A DNA stretch of 13,293 bases from JAJYTI01 sp035302145. Lineage in GTDB: Bacteria > Bacteroidota > Bacteroidia > Flavobacteriales > Flavobacteriaceae. Position numbers and translations under genes: made by a program. The stretch spans positions 1 through 13,293 of the forward strand of contig DATGSX010000190.1 in the NCBI GenBank assembly GCA_035302145.1, in the 5' to 3' direction. Position 1 is the stretch's first letter. The number at the start of each line of letters is the position of its first letter. Below are positions 8,201-13,293 of this stretch, piece by piece. The notes below the pieces were generated by a model. That model saw nothing but the letters and a program-made list of their open reading frames with translations. It was not told where the DNA came from and did not search any database.

Positions 8201-9608
8201 GAGAAAGAATAGGGATAAATACTATTAGAATAATCAGCTGTCCGAAAATGGCGGCATTCATCATTTTTGAGGTTCCCTTTTCGGTAATTTCATCTTTAGC
8301 GAGTTGTTTTTCATTAGGTGGGAGGGCATTTATTTTTGTAAAATTTTTATTGATTTTAAAAGCGACAAACTCCACAATAATCACTGCGCCGTCAACGATT
8401 ATTCCAAAGTCAATGGCGCCCATACTCATCAAGTTGGCCTCTATTTTTAAGAGATACATCATAGAAAGAGTAAACAAGAGTGAAAGTGGAATAACCGAAG
8501 CAACCACAAGACCTGAGCGCATATTTCCTAATAAAAGAACTACTACAAATATTACAATTAGAATTCCTAGAATCAGGTTCTCTGCTATAGTGGTGGTCGT
8601 TTTCTCGATCAACTCACTTCTATCTATAAATGGATTGATGTACACGCCTTCTGGTAAGGCCGATGCGATTTCATCCACTCTCTCCTGTACTTTTCGGATT
8701 ACCTTATCGGAATCTCCTCCTTTGATCATCATAATTTGGCCTAAAACTTTTTCACCCTCTCCATTTCCTGTAATGGCGCCAAACCTAGGAGCGTGTCCAA
8801 ATTGAACTTTAGCAACGTCTTTAATATATATAGGGAAACCATTTTCATTTTTTACGGCTATATTTTCGATATCTTCTAAAGAGGTTAGTAAGCCTTCACC
8901 GCGAATAAAATAAGCCTGGTTGGTTTTTTCTATATAGCTACCTCCCGAGATGCTGTTGTTTTTCTCTAAGGCAGTAAAAATTTCACTAGCGGTAATGCCC
9001 ATAGCATTAAGTTTGTGGGTGTTAATCGCTACTTCATATTGTTTTAAATGGCCTCCCCAGGTATTTACCTCTACAACGCCAGGAATTCCTGATAGTTGTC
9101 TTTTTACAATCCAATCCTGAATAGTCCTTAGGTCAGACAAGCTGTACTTATCTTTGTGCTCGGGTTCAACGTCTAGGATATATTGATAGATTTCACCTAA
9201 TCCTGTAGTAATTGGTCCCATTTCTGGTGTACCAAATCCTTCTGGAATTTTCTCTGCCGCAGATTGTATTTTCTCGGCGATGAGCTGTCTAGGTAGGTAC
9301 ATGCCCATATTTTCTTCAAAAACAATGGTAACTACCGAAAGTCCAAATTTGGAAATAGAGCGTATTTCAAGTACACCTGGAAGATTGGCCATTTCCAACT
9401 CTACTGGATAGGTTATGAATTGCTCCATATCTTCTGTAGATAGATTTCGTGAGGTGGTGATTACTTGCACCTGATTGTTGGTGATGTCGGGTACAGCACC
9501 CACAGATAGCTGAGTGAGTGAGAAGATTCCGAATACGATGAGTGCTAGGGTAAATAGCCCTACAATCAGCTTATTTCGTATACTGAAATGAATGATTTTT
9601 GATAACAT
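5283..9608 (-). CDS. CzcA-type heavy-metal RND pump fused to a TolC-like outer-membrane factor
   Basis: Proton-driven heavy-metal exporter of the HME-RND family with an outer-membrane factor as a C-terminal extension; 1441 residues against about 1040 for a lone CzcA/CusA. Residues 1 to about 1037 hold the RND pump: TM1 near 12-32, two large periplasmic loops, and TM4 with D400-FG-x3-D406-GA-x5-E413, the proton-relay signature of the divalent-cation (CzcA) groups; CusA-type Cu/Ag pumps have A-x-G instead of DFG. The pump ends with LPVLYSIFAG at about 1028-1037. A short basic linker (KKENQKTRK, 1039-1047), a hydrophobic core (1048-1059) and AIA at 1062-1064 then form what looks like a signal peptide. 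Residues 1065-1441 match the helical coiled-coil outer-membrane efflux (TolC/CusC) repeat organisation. One long frame without interruption argues against a sequencing artefact. It overlaps no other gene and sits 1 bp from the adaptor gene. Confidence 0.93.
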   Translation of the reverse strand: MLSKIIHFSIRNKLIVGLFTLALIVFGIFSLTQLSVGAVPDITNNQVQVITTSRNLSTEDMEQFITYPVELEMANLPGVLEIRSISKFGLSVVTIVFEENMGMYLPRQLIAEKIQSAAEKIPEGFGTPEMGPITTGLGEIYQYILDVEPEHKDKYSLSDLRTIQDWIVKRQLSGIPGVVEVNTWGGHLKQYEVAINTHKLNAMGITASEIFTALEKNNSISGGSYIEKTNQAYFIRGEGLLTSLEDIENIAVKNENGFPIYIKDVAKVQFGHAPRFGAITGNGEGEKVLGQIMMIKGGDSDKVIRKVQERVDEIASALPEGVYINPFIDRSELIEKTTTTIAENLILGILIVIFVVVLLLGNMRSGLVVASVIPLSLLFTLSMMYLLKIEANLMSMGAIDFGIIVDGAVIIVEFVAFKINKNFTKINALPPNEKQLAKDEITEKGTSKMMNAAIFGQLIILIVFIPILSLSGVEGKMFRPMALTFSFAMLGTMLLCFTYVPVAATLFLKPAEESPKNISVRIMQLLNRFYDPIIRWALGAKKLVITLAVLLLLITGYLFSTMGSEFIPTLDEGDFVIQPVLKTGTSLSNTIEITTQIEQILLDNFPEVEQVVTRIGAAEVPTDPMSMEETDVIISLKPIKEWESAKTKNELADKFEEALAVIPGMEIEFSQPIEMRFNELITGVRADIAIKVFGEDLDLLDKKANEIKDLIENVEGADDIIVEKTVGLPEMNVKFDRAKIARYGLNIEDLNQMIAMGFSGRTAGSVFEGEKRFDLVMRLEEDQRKDISSLENLYVDTPSGDKIPLRELAEIKYTKGSAQISRDDTKRRIVVGVNVRSRDLQSVVNDVQSLIEDNLVLPVGYTIEYGGQFENLQSAKRRLLFAVPIALLLIFVMLYFAFKSVKEALMIYSAIPLAAVGGVLLLWVRDMPLSISAGVGFIALFGVSVLNGIILIEHFKELKEKGMKDMHELIVQGSKDRLRAVLLTATSTALGFLPMAVSVGAGAEVQRPLSTVVIGGMFTAFILTLVVLPVLYSIFAGDKKENQKTRKAIPITLVLVLIGSSAIAQESPKTLEQLQQMALENNLGLRTSELQKNEAEALIRSAFSFDKTQVFYEYDENNMAANNIPLNMYGIQQDIRFPTVYFAERNVHRQAYEMQNSQHDIQVRRIKGRVAAAYHQYQYDSNKAEIYRKLDSLYKNFAHSAQRRFELGETNYLEKITARAKQRQMETVYQQSKEEVKIALEQLNILIQTKDSLLIERLPMEKVDIKLENASVHPATEYYENRKGFFQAKRKLEQQQLLPDISFSYSIGSNSSLNENLYKYQIGVKIPLIFSGNASKIRASKIAMEISKQQAADYELQFSSKQTQLMQELSKYSEALKYYQIEGKSLSEEILKTASGSFKNGEIDFFQYIQSLENVYEIELQYLDNLNKYNQAVIAINYLTL
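6411..6494 (-). other. Internal signal peptide at the RND/TolC junction
   Basis: Codons about 1039-1066 of the fused gene encode a tripartite signal peptide: a positive n-region (KK, K, RK within 1039-1047), an h-region (AIPITLVLVLIG, 1048-1059) and a c-region SSAIA followed by Q1065. The A-I-A/Q site (cleavage after A1064) fits signal peptidase I and the A/Q junction common in Bacteroidota. Since RND pumps end in the cytoplasm, an export signal here has the right topology to move the TolC-like half into the periplasm. Confidence 0.7.
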
Positions 9609-9758
9609 AATTAAAGATTGTCTATTGCATCAATTGCAATAACTGTTTATTGTAAAATGTAACAAGCGTATTGTAAATCTATTCAATAAAATGAACAGAA
9701 AAGAATGGGTACAGCTTTAGCTAGGAATTTGAATTCCATTAGCAATCCTGTAAATTAA
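9609..9758 (-). promoter_or_regulatory. Leader between the His-rich gene and the RND gene
   Basis: A 150-bp gap with no TANNTTTG box on the minus strand, so read-through from the promoter upstream of the His-rich gene is likely. It contains a direct repeat of TATTGTAAA (9648-9656 and 9669-9677, period 21 bp, about two helical turns), an inverted repeat ATTGCA-N5-TGCAAT (9624-9640) about 16-32 bp ahead of the start codon, and the palindrome GGAATTTGAATTCC (9724-9737) about 22 bp after the His-rich stop. None is a recognised site. They may bind a regulator or shape the mRNA between the two genes. Confidence 0.3.
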
Positions 9759-10157
9759 TTATGCGGTTCTTGGGGGTTGGAAGATGGAGACTTTTTCAAG
9801 AAAAGAATAAAGGTCTTTGTAATAAAAGTGATGTTTGGTCGGATAATATACTTCCGACTTTTTAAAAGAGAACGTATTATTAATTACAGCTACTTCTGTT
9901 AATAAATGTTGACAGTTTTTATGTTGAAAAGGAAGTTTCTCATGCTTCTGAGATTCATCTTGTGCGGTCTTTTCATGCTCAGCTTTTAAAGTGCCATAAT
10001 GTTTGTCAAGAAAAGTAAAGAAATCATCACCATGAACCTCGGAGTGAAATTTAGCATGCTCCACCAAATCGGTAAGCATGAAAATATCTGATACATCCAT
10101 CCCTACGCTTTGAAAAAAGACGAGAAAAGAGAGAGATATGGCTACAAGTGCTTTCAT
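9759..10157 (-). CDS. Small His-rich exported protein of the RND operon
   Basis: A 132-residue protein with an N-terminal signal peptide (MKALVAISLSFLVFFQSVG, about 19 residues), so it is probably periplasmic or surface-exposed. The mature part is rich in histidine (10 His: 34, 38, 42, 53, 61, 72, 79, 84, 109, 110) with one Cys (C82). H34, H38 and H42 are spaced i/i+4/i+8, which lines them up on one helical face, and H79-x2-C82-x-H84 forms a second possible ligand cluster. It ends IFQPPRTA, a tail I recall from small flavobacterial proteins next to CusA/CzcA operons. I know no defined function. Its position, immediately before the RND gene on the same strand, and its composition suggest periplasmic metal binding or sensing. 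This is inference. Confidence 0.75.
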   Translation of the reverse strand: MKALVAISLSFLVFFQSVGMDVSDIFMLTDLVEHAKFHSEVHGDDFFTFLDKHYGTLKAEHEKTAQDESQKHEKLPFQHKNCQHLLTEVAVINNTFSFKKSEVYYPTKHHFYYKDLYSFLEKVSIFQPPRTA

Positions 10158-10165
10158 TGTGTCAT

Positions 10166-10195
10166 CAAATATATGGCAATATACTTATATCACAA
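10166..10195 (-). promoter_or_regulatory. Bacteroidota-type promoter for the His-rich/RND operon
   Basis: On the minus strand TTG (10195-10193) is followed by a 19-nt spacer and TATATTTG (10173-10166), which fits the Bacteroidota housekeeping consensus TTG-N17-23-TANNTTTG. Transcription would begin only a few bases before the ATG at 10157, giving an almost leaderless mRNA. That, or a start point used in a different way, should be tested. Confidence 0.55.
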
Positions 10196-10196
10196 T

Positions 10197-10208
10197 TGAT
10201 AATTATCA
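10197..10208. promoter_or_regulatory. 12-bp palindrome next to the -33 element
   Basis: TGATAATTATCA is a perfect 12-bp palindrome whose edge lies 1 bp upstream of the -33 TTG of the promoter above. It shares the TGATAAT/ATTATCA half-sites of Fur-family boxes but lacks the central base of the classic 7-1-7 arrangement. The position suits a metal-responsive regulator. No regulator gene is in the window. Confidence 0.35.
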
Positions 10209-10291
10209 GATTCCTTTAGTTTATAAGGATAAATAGTGGTAATGCAAAATGTCTGTTGCCTCAGATTTAACTGCAGGGTAGAAGAGTGAAA

Positions 10292-10374
10292 AGTACTAAG
10301 CTTCAGCTAATCTTTGATGTTCTATGAGTAAAATAGGAACGGTAAAGAATACGACTGAAGCTTTTATTAGTACT
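10292..10374. repeat. Interrupted inverted repeat after the P-type ATPase gene
   Basis: AGTACTA-AGCTTCAG (10292-10306) pairs with CTGAAGCT-TTTAT-TAGTACT (10355-10374): 15 matched bases with one 5-nt bulge and a 48-nt intervening loop. It begins 12 bp beyond the ATPase stop. On the minus strand the distal arm runs into TTTTCACTCTTC, so it could be an untypical terminator or an mRNA 3'-end structure. It could also be a small mobile repeat. Confidence 0.4.
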
Positions 10375-10385
10375 TAAGGTTTATT

Positions 10386-12308
10386 TTACTGCAGACATAC
10401 GTCACACTTTCTATTTTCATAAACCCGTTCTTCTTTAAGTTTTCTAGTACGTCTAAATCTATTGGTTGGCGAATATCTAACCAATCGTATAGCGTTTAGG
10501 ATTACCAGAAGTACACTCAATTCGTGGATTAGCATCCCTGAGGCTAGGTTTACATTTTTGGTTAGTACTCCAGCCAGTAGTAGTGCTACTGTTCCAACAG
10601 CTATCACCATGTTTTGTTTCATGTTTCGTATGGTAGCTTTAGAGAGCCGTAGTGCGTGCGTTAATTTATCGAGGTTGTCAGCCATCAATATAACATCTGC
10701 CGTTTCCATTGCCACATCGGTTCCTGCTACGCCCATTGCAATTCCCACATCGGCAGTTGCGATAGCTGGTGCATCGTTTACTCCATCGCCAAGCATAGCT
10801 AGGTTAATGCCTTTCCCCATACAGTGTTTTACTTTCTTTGCTTTATCTTCAGGAAGTAGCTCTGCAAACATCCGGTCCATATTTAATTGTTTCGCAACTA
10901 TGTCGGCGGTATGCCTGTTATCACCAGTTAGCATTACCAAATGATCAATGCCTTCTACTTTCAATTGGTGAATAGTTTCTTTTGCTTTGTCTCTTACGGT
11001 GTCGGCAATGGATATAACACCCATTATTTCCTTATCATCGGCAACAAAAACTGCGGTATTTCCTAATTTCTCTTGCTCTGTAGCGTAGGACTCTATTTCT
11101 TTCTCTAGTGGGATGTTATTTTGTATAAGTCCTTTTCTATTTCCTAAATAAAGAGACTGTCCGTTTAGTTTTACTTCAATCCCACGGCCTTTCAGTACGT
11201 TTACATCGGTAGGTTGATTTATTAGTTTTAAACCTTTCTTTTCCGCTTCTTGTACGATGGCTCTTCCTAAGTGATGCTCCGAAATTACTTCTGCTTCTGC
11301 TGCAGTTAGTAGTAATTCTTCTTTGCTTATTCCAAATCCTTTAATAGCAGTAACTTCTGGTCTACCGTTAGTTAATGTACCTGTTTTGTCGAATACTATA
11401 GCGTTGATTTTCGCTAGGTTTTCCATTACTTCACCACCCTTAATCAATATTCCGTTACGTGCTGCATTTCCTATTCCTGCTACTATAGATACAGGTGCAG
11501 AGATTACTAATGCACCTGGACATGCGATAACTAAAAAAGTTAGTGCTAAGTGAACATCTTTTGTAATGGCCCAGACTAATGCAGAGAGTATCATAATTCC
11601 AGGAGTATAATACCTAGCAAACTTTTCTAAAAATCGTTGTGTTTTTGCTTTTCCTTCCTGCGCTTCTTCTACCAATTCTATGATTTTGGAGAATGTGGTG
11701 TCCTCACCAACGTTTTCTGCTACTACTTCCAAATAACCACTATCCAAGATACTTCCGCTGAACACTTGGTCGTTTACACTTTTACTTCTTGGAATAGATT
11801 CGCCTGTAATCGCAGCTTCGTTTACCGATGCATTCCCAGAAATAACACGTCCGTCGATTGGTATTTTTTCACCTGTTTGAATGACAACTAGATCGTTTTC
11901 TATTACTTCTTCTGCCATAATTACCGAACGTATTCCATCCCGGATTACAGTAGCTTCTAATGGTGCCATGTCCATTAAAGATTTAAGAGAAGCACGGGCT
12001 TTTTCTAAAGAACGTCCTTCTAAAAAAGCACCAAAAAGAAACAGAAAGGTCACTGCTGCCGACTCTACGTACTCACCTATAATCAAAGCGCCAATAACAG
12101 CTATAGTAACCAGCAATTCAATGCTAAACATTTTTTGACGGGAGGCTTGCCAAGCTTTTAAAAATGTTGGAACTCCTGCGATTATAGAAGCAGTAATTAA
12201 AAGTGAATCTAATAATAGGCTGCCCCAGTTGAACAAATAGGTTGCGATAGAAGCAAGAATTAAACCTCCTGCCGTATACATTATTCTATTTACTTGTTTA
12301 GATTTCAT
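10386..12308 (-). CDS. P1B-type heavy-metal ATPase, CPG variant without HMA domain
   Basis: ATP-driven metal exporter in the inner membrane. The P-type core is complete: T168-GES (actuator), D307-KTGTLT (phosphorylated Asp), GDGVNDAP with D508/D512, and the P1B membrane layout. The TM6 metal site is C263-P264-G265, not CPC, CPH or SPC, and TM8 has H595-E596 in MLIHELSVLLVILNAIRL, reminiscent of the HEGGT of P1B-4 pumps. The nucleotide domain has SEHHLGRAI with H346 where nearly all relatives have HP. The 640-residue protein starts directly at the first membrane helices and lacks the N-terminal HMA domain; a separate HMA gene lies 183 bp upstream. The C-terminus is basic and ends C635-DV-C638, another possible metal site. 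Substrate is unresolved: Zn/Cd/Co are more likely than Cu given the absence of CPC. Confidence 0.93.
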   Translation of the reverse strand: MKSKQVNRIMYTAGGLILASIATYLFNWGSLLLDSLLITASIIAGVPTFLKAWQASRQKMFSIELLVTIAVIGALIIGEYVESAAVTFLFLFGAFLEGRSLEKARASLKSLMDMAPLEATVIRDGIRSVIMAEEVIENDLVVIQTGEKIPIDGRVISGNASVNEAAITGESIPRSKSVNDQVFSGSILDSGYLEVVAENVGEDTTFSKIIELVEEAQEGKAKTQRFLEKFARYYTPGIMILSALVWAITKDVHLALTFLVIACPGALVISAPVSIVAGIGNAARNGILIKGGEVMENLAKINAIVFDKTGTLTNGRPEVTAIKGFGISKEELLLTAAEAEVISEHHLGRAIVQEAEKKGLKLINQPTDVNVLKGRGIEVKLNGQSLYLGNRKGLIQNNIPLEKEIESYATEQEKLGNTAVFVADDKEIMGVISIADTVRDKAKETIHQLKVEGIDHLVMLTGDNRHTADIVAKQLNMDRMFAELLPEDKAKKVKHCMGKGINLAMLGDGVNDAPAIATADVGIAMGVAGTDVAMETADVILMADNLDKLTHALRLSKATIRNMKQNMVIAVGTVALLLAGVLTKNVNLASGMLIHELSVLLVILNAIRLVRYSPTNRFRRTRKLKEERVYENRKCDVCLQ

Positions 12309-12491
12309 TGTTATAAAGGATTTAAAATGGTCTTACAAAAATTGCTTGATTAGTGTAATTACTTGTGTTGCTATTGGGTACTCTTTAGATCTAATATACT
12401 CTAAGATTTGTACTGTCTTTGTTTTGTTAGCATCCCAACCATTCCCGCTTTGGTTGGGTGAGGTTGGGATGCATTTCTTTTCACCAGGTTA
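12309..12491 (-). promoter_or_regulatory. Spacer between the HMA gene and the ATPase gene
   Basis: A 183-bp gap containing a strong hairpin (12430-12472, entered separately). I see no TTG/TANNTTTG promoter pair ahead of the ATPase, so co-transcription with the HMA gene and the DUF6448-like gene is likely, with the hairpin in the mRNA between them. Confidence 0.4.
12430..12472. repeat. Perfect 11-bp hairpin with alternative pairing
   Basis: GCATCCCAACC (12430-12440) pairs perfectly with GGTTGGGATGC (12462-12472) around a 21-nt loop. Inside the loop a second GGTTGGG (12452-12458) can pair with the same CCCAACC (12434-12440), so two mutually exclusive stems are possible. On the minus strand it lies 20 bp after the HMA stop, but the following sequence (TAACAAAAC) has no T-run. 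On the plus strand it is followed by ATTTCTTTT. It is therefore not a typical intrinsic terminator for the HMA gene and may instead set transcript processing or stability. Confidence 0.6.
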
Positions 12492-12701
12492 TTAAGATAA
12501 CACTGGGAAGCCTACTTTTTCAATTATCTCAGCCAATCGGTCGCTGGTGACTTTATCAGCATCATAATCTACTTTCACCCTGCTGGAGTTGAATAGTACT
12601 TTTGCTTTTTCTACTCCAGGTTCTTTGTTAAGAACTCCTTCTATTCTGGTGATACAAGTTGGACAGGTAAGCGTTTCTAATTGAAATCTTTTGGTTTTCA
12701 T
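12492..12701 (-). CDS. Stand-alone HMA heavy-metal-binding protein
   Basis: A 69-residue protein that is a single HMA domain (beta-alpha-beta-beta-alpha-beta), as in CopZ and in the N-terminal domains of P1B ATPases. The metal loop is T12-CPTC-16, with C13 and C16 as ligands, followed by the usual ITRIEGVL helix and the ending VGFPVLS. It is cytoplasmic, with no signal peptide. Since the ATPase downstream on the same strand lacks an HMA domain, this protein probably supplies it in trans, either delivering metal to the pump or acting as a sensor domain. The CPTC loop differs from the M-x-C-x2-C of most copper chaperones: it lacks the preceding Met, so copper is not implied. Confidence 0.9.
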   Translation of the reverse strand: MKTKRFQLETLTCPTCITRIEGVLNKEPGVEKAKVLFNSSRVKVDYDADKVTSDRLAEIIEKVGFPVLS

Positions 12702-12764
12702 AGCTATTTTATTTTAATGTAGTTTATATTTTAATGTGTTGTTATTCTGCTCAGAATATGCTTC
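12702..12764 (-). promoter_or_regulatory. Short AT-rich spacer with repeats before the HMA gene
   Basis: A 63-bp gap carrying two copies of TATTTTAATGT (12710-12720 and 12727-12737, period 17 bp) just ahead of the HMA start, and the palindrome TATTCTG-CT-CAGAATA (12743-12758) just after the upstream stop codon. No promoter with a clear -7 box is seen. The elements may be regulatory or merely AT-rich chance. Confidence 0.2.
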
Positions 12765-13292
12765 TTAGTGAGCAAAATCTCCATGTAATATGTGCTCTAA
12801 AGCTTCTAGTGTATGAGTATACTCTACATAAGCATGTACATATGCACGTCCTTCCTCTACAGAATTGTCTTTTGTTTTGCTTAATTCCATTACTTTAGCG
12901 TAACGTTCTCTAAGCACTTCTTCTAAATGTGTGGTTACGGTTTTAGAAACCTCATCCATACTATTTATTTCTATGGAACGGTCAGCCATTTCTACCATTG
13001 GTGTCATTGATCCAGCTGGCTTTAATCCAGTGAAAGGTGCACCTTCGGTTTCGCGGTGAAGTCGTACAAGAGTTTCTAAGAAGTGTTTCTCTACAATAGT
13101 GTATACTTCTATGTCCCCATCTTTAAGATTATAGGTCTTATTGAATAAGGCAATTACTTCTTGTTCTTGATGGGAGTCAATCCATTTTAGAACGAGCTCT
13201 ACATTATTATTATCCAATGCGGTCAAAGCATCTTTAATAACTGGCCCATCATAGGAATCGCAATGTGCAAATCCTGAAACGCTGGTTAACAT
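12765..13292 (-). CDS. DUF6448-like exported protein (5' end probably beyond window)
   Basis: A 175-residue frame that matches what I recall of the DUF6448 family: an AHCDSYDGPVIKDAL motif near the mature N-terminus, a mostly helical middle, and a C-terminal YVEYTHTLEALEHILHG. The function of the family is not known to me. The visible Met lies 1 base from the window edge and gives only LTSVSGFA ahead of the AHCD motif, which looks like the end of a signal peptide whose hydrophobic part is missing. The true start is therefore likely outside the window and this Met is internal. His residues near both ends could bind metal. It is the first visible gene of the minus-strand HMA/ATPase cluster, 63 bp before the HMA gene, which ties it by context to metal handling. 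Confidence 0.75.
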   Translation of the reverse strand: MLTSVSGFAHCDSYDGPVIKDALTALDNNNVELVLKWIDSHQEQEVIALFNKTYNLKDGDIEVYTIVEKHFLETLVRLHRETEGAPFTGLKPAGSMTPMVEMADRSIEINSMDEVSKTVTTHLEEVLRERYAKVMELSKTKDNSVEEGRAYVHAYVEYTHTLEALEHILHGDFAH

Positions 13293-13293
13293 A

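Noticed and set aside
8248..8805. 185-codon open frame on the plus strand
   Set aside because: It lies wholly opposite the RND gene, whose protein matches a known family along its whole length. The translation is Ile/Ser/Thr-rich antisense shadow with no recognisable motif.
5283..9608. RND/TolC fusion as a sequencing or frameshift artefact
   Set aside because: The junction is one continuous frame with a well-formed linker and signal peptide rather than an abrupt loss of homology, and similar fusions are known in Bacteroidota.
10462..10944. 160-codon plus-strand frame opposite the P-type ATPase
   Set aside because: Antisense shadow of the conserved phosphorylation and hinge region; the ATPase motifs are intact on the minus strand.

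Overview
The window looks like chromosomal DNA from a member of the Flavobacteriaceae (Bacteroidota). The base composition is AT-rich and Shine-Dalgarno sequences are mostly absent. One good promoter has the Bacteroidota form (TTG, 19 nt, TANNTTTG). The proteins (short-Q-loop CydA, fused RND/TolC exporter, small His-rich FQPPR protein, DUF6448-like protein) are of types I associate with marine or soil flavobacteria. Every gene I can support lies on the minus strand, so transcription runs from high to low coordinates.

Right end to left: (a) 13292-10386 is a metal P-type ATPase cluster: a DUF6448-like exported protein (5' end probably cut by the window), a free-standing 69-residue HMA metal-binding domain, and a 640-residue P1B-type ATPase that lacks its own HMA domain and carries an unusual CPG membrane motif. 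(b) 10157-4112 is a tripartite efflux module: a small His-rich exported protein, a 1441-residue CzcA-type RND pump fused to a TolC-like outer-membrane factor through what looks like an internal signal peptide, and a lipoprotein periplasmic adaptor. (c) 3534-3343 is a solitary cold-shock protein with a strong intrinsic terminator, between two gene-poor AT-rich stretches. (d) 2649-239 is cydAB, the cytochrome bd quinol oxidase. (e) 191-1 is the N-terminal part of a small membrane protein running off the left edge.

Regions (a) and (b) together read as a heavy-metal tolerance block. The P-type ATPase would export metal from cytoplasm to periplasm, the HMA protein could bind or deliver it, the RND-adaptor-TolC complex would move it across the outer membrane, and the His-rich protein is a plausible periplasmic metal binder. 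The metal is not determined by sequence alone. The DFG-DGA-VE motif in the RND pump favours divalent cations (Zn, Co, Cd, Ni) over Cu/Ag.

The observations most worth a second look are the RND/TolC fusion with a complete signal peptide and AXA cleavage site at the junction, the CPG (not CPC/SPC) ATPase with a HE pair in TM8 and an HH in place of the usual HP, and several structured non-coding elements: alternative-pairing hairpin 12430-12472, inverted repeat 10292-10374, and palindrome plus promoter 10166-10208. I see no CRISPR array, rRNA, tRNA, IS element or phage gene.
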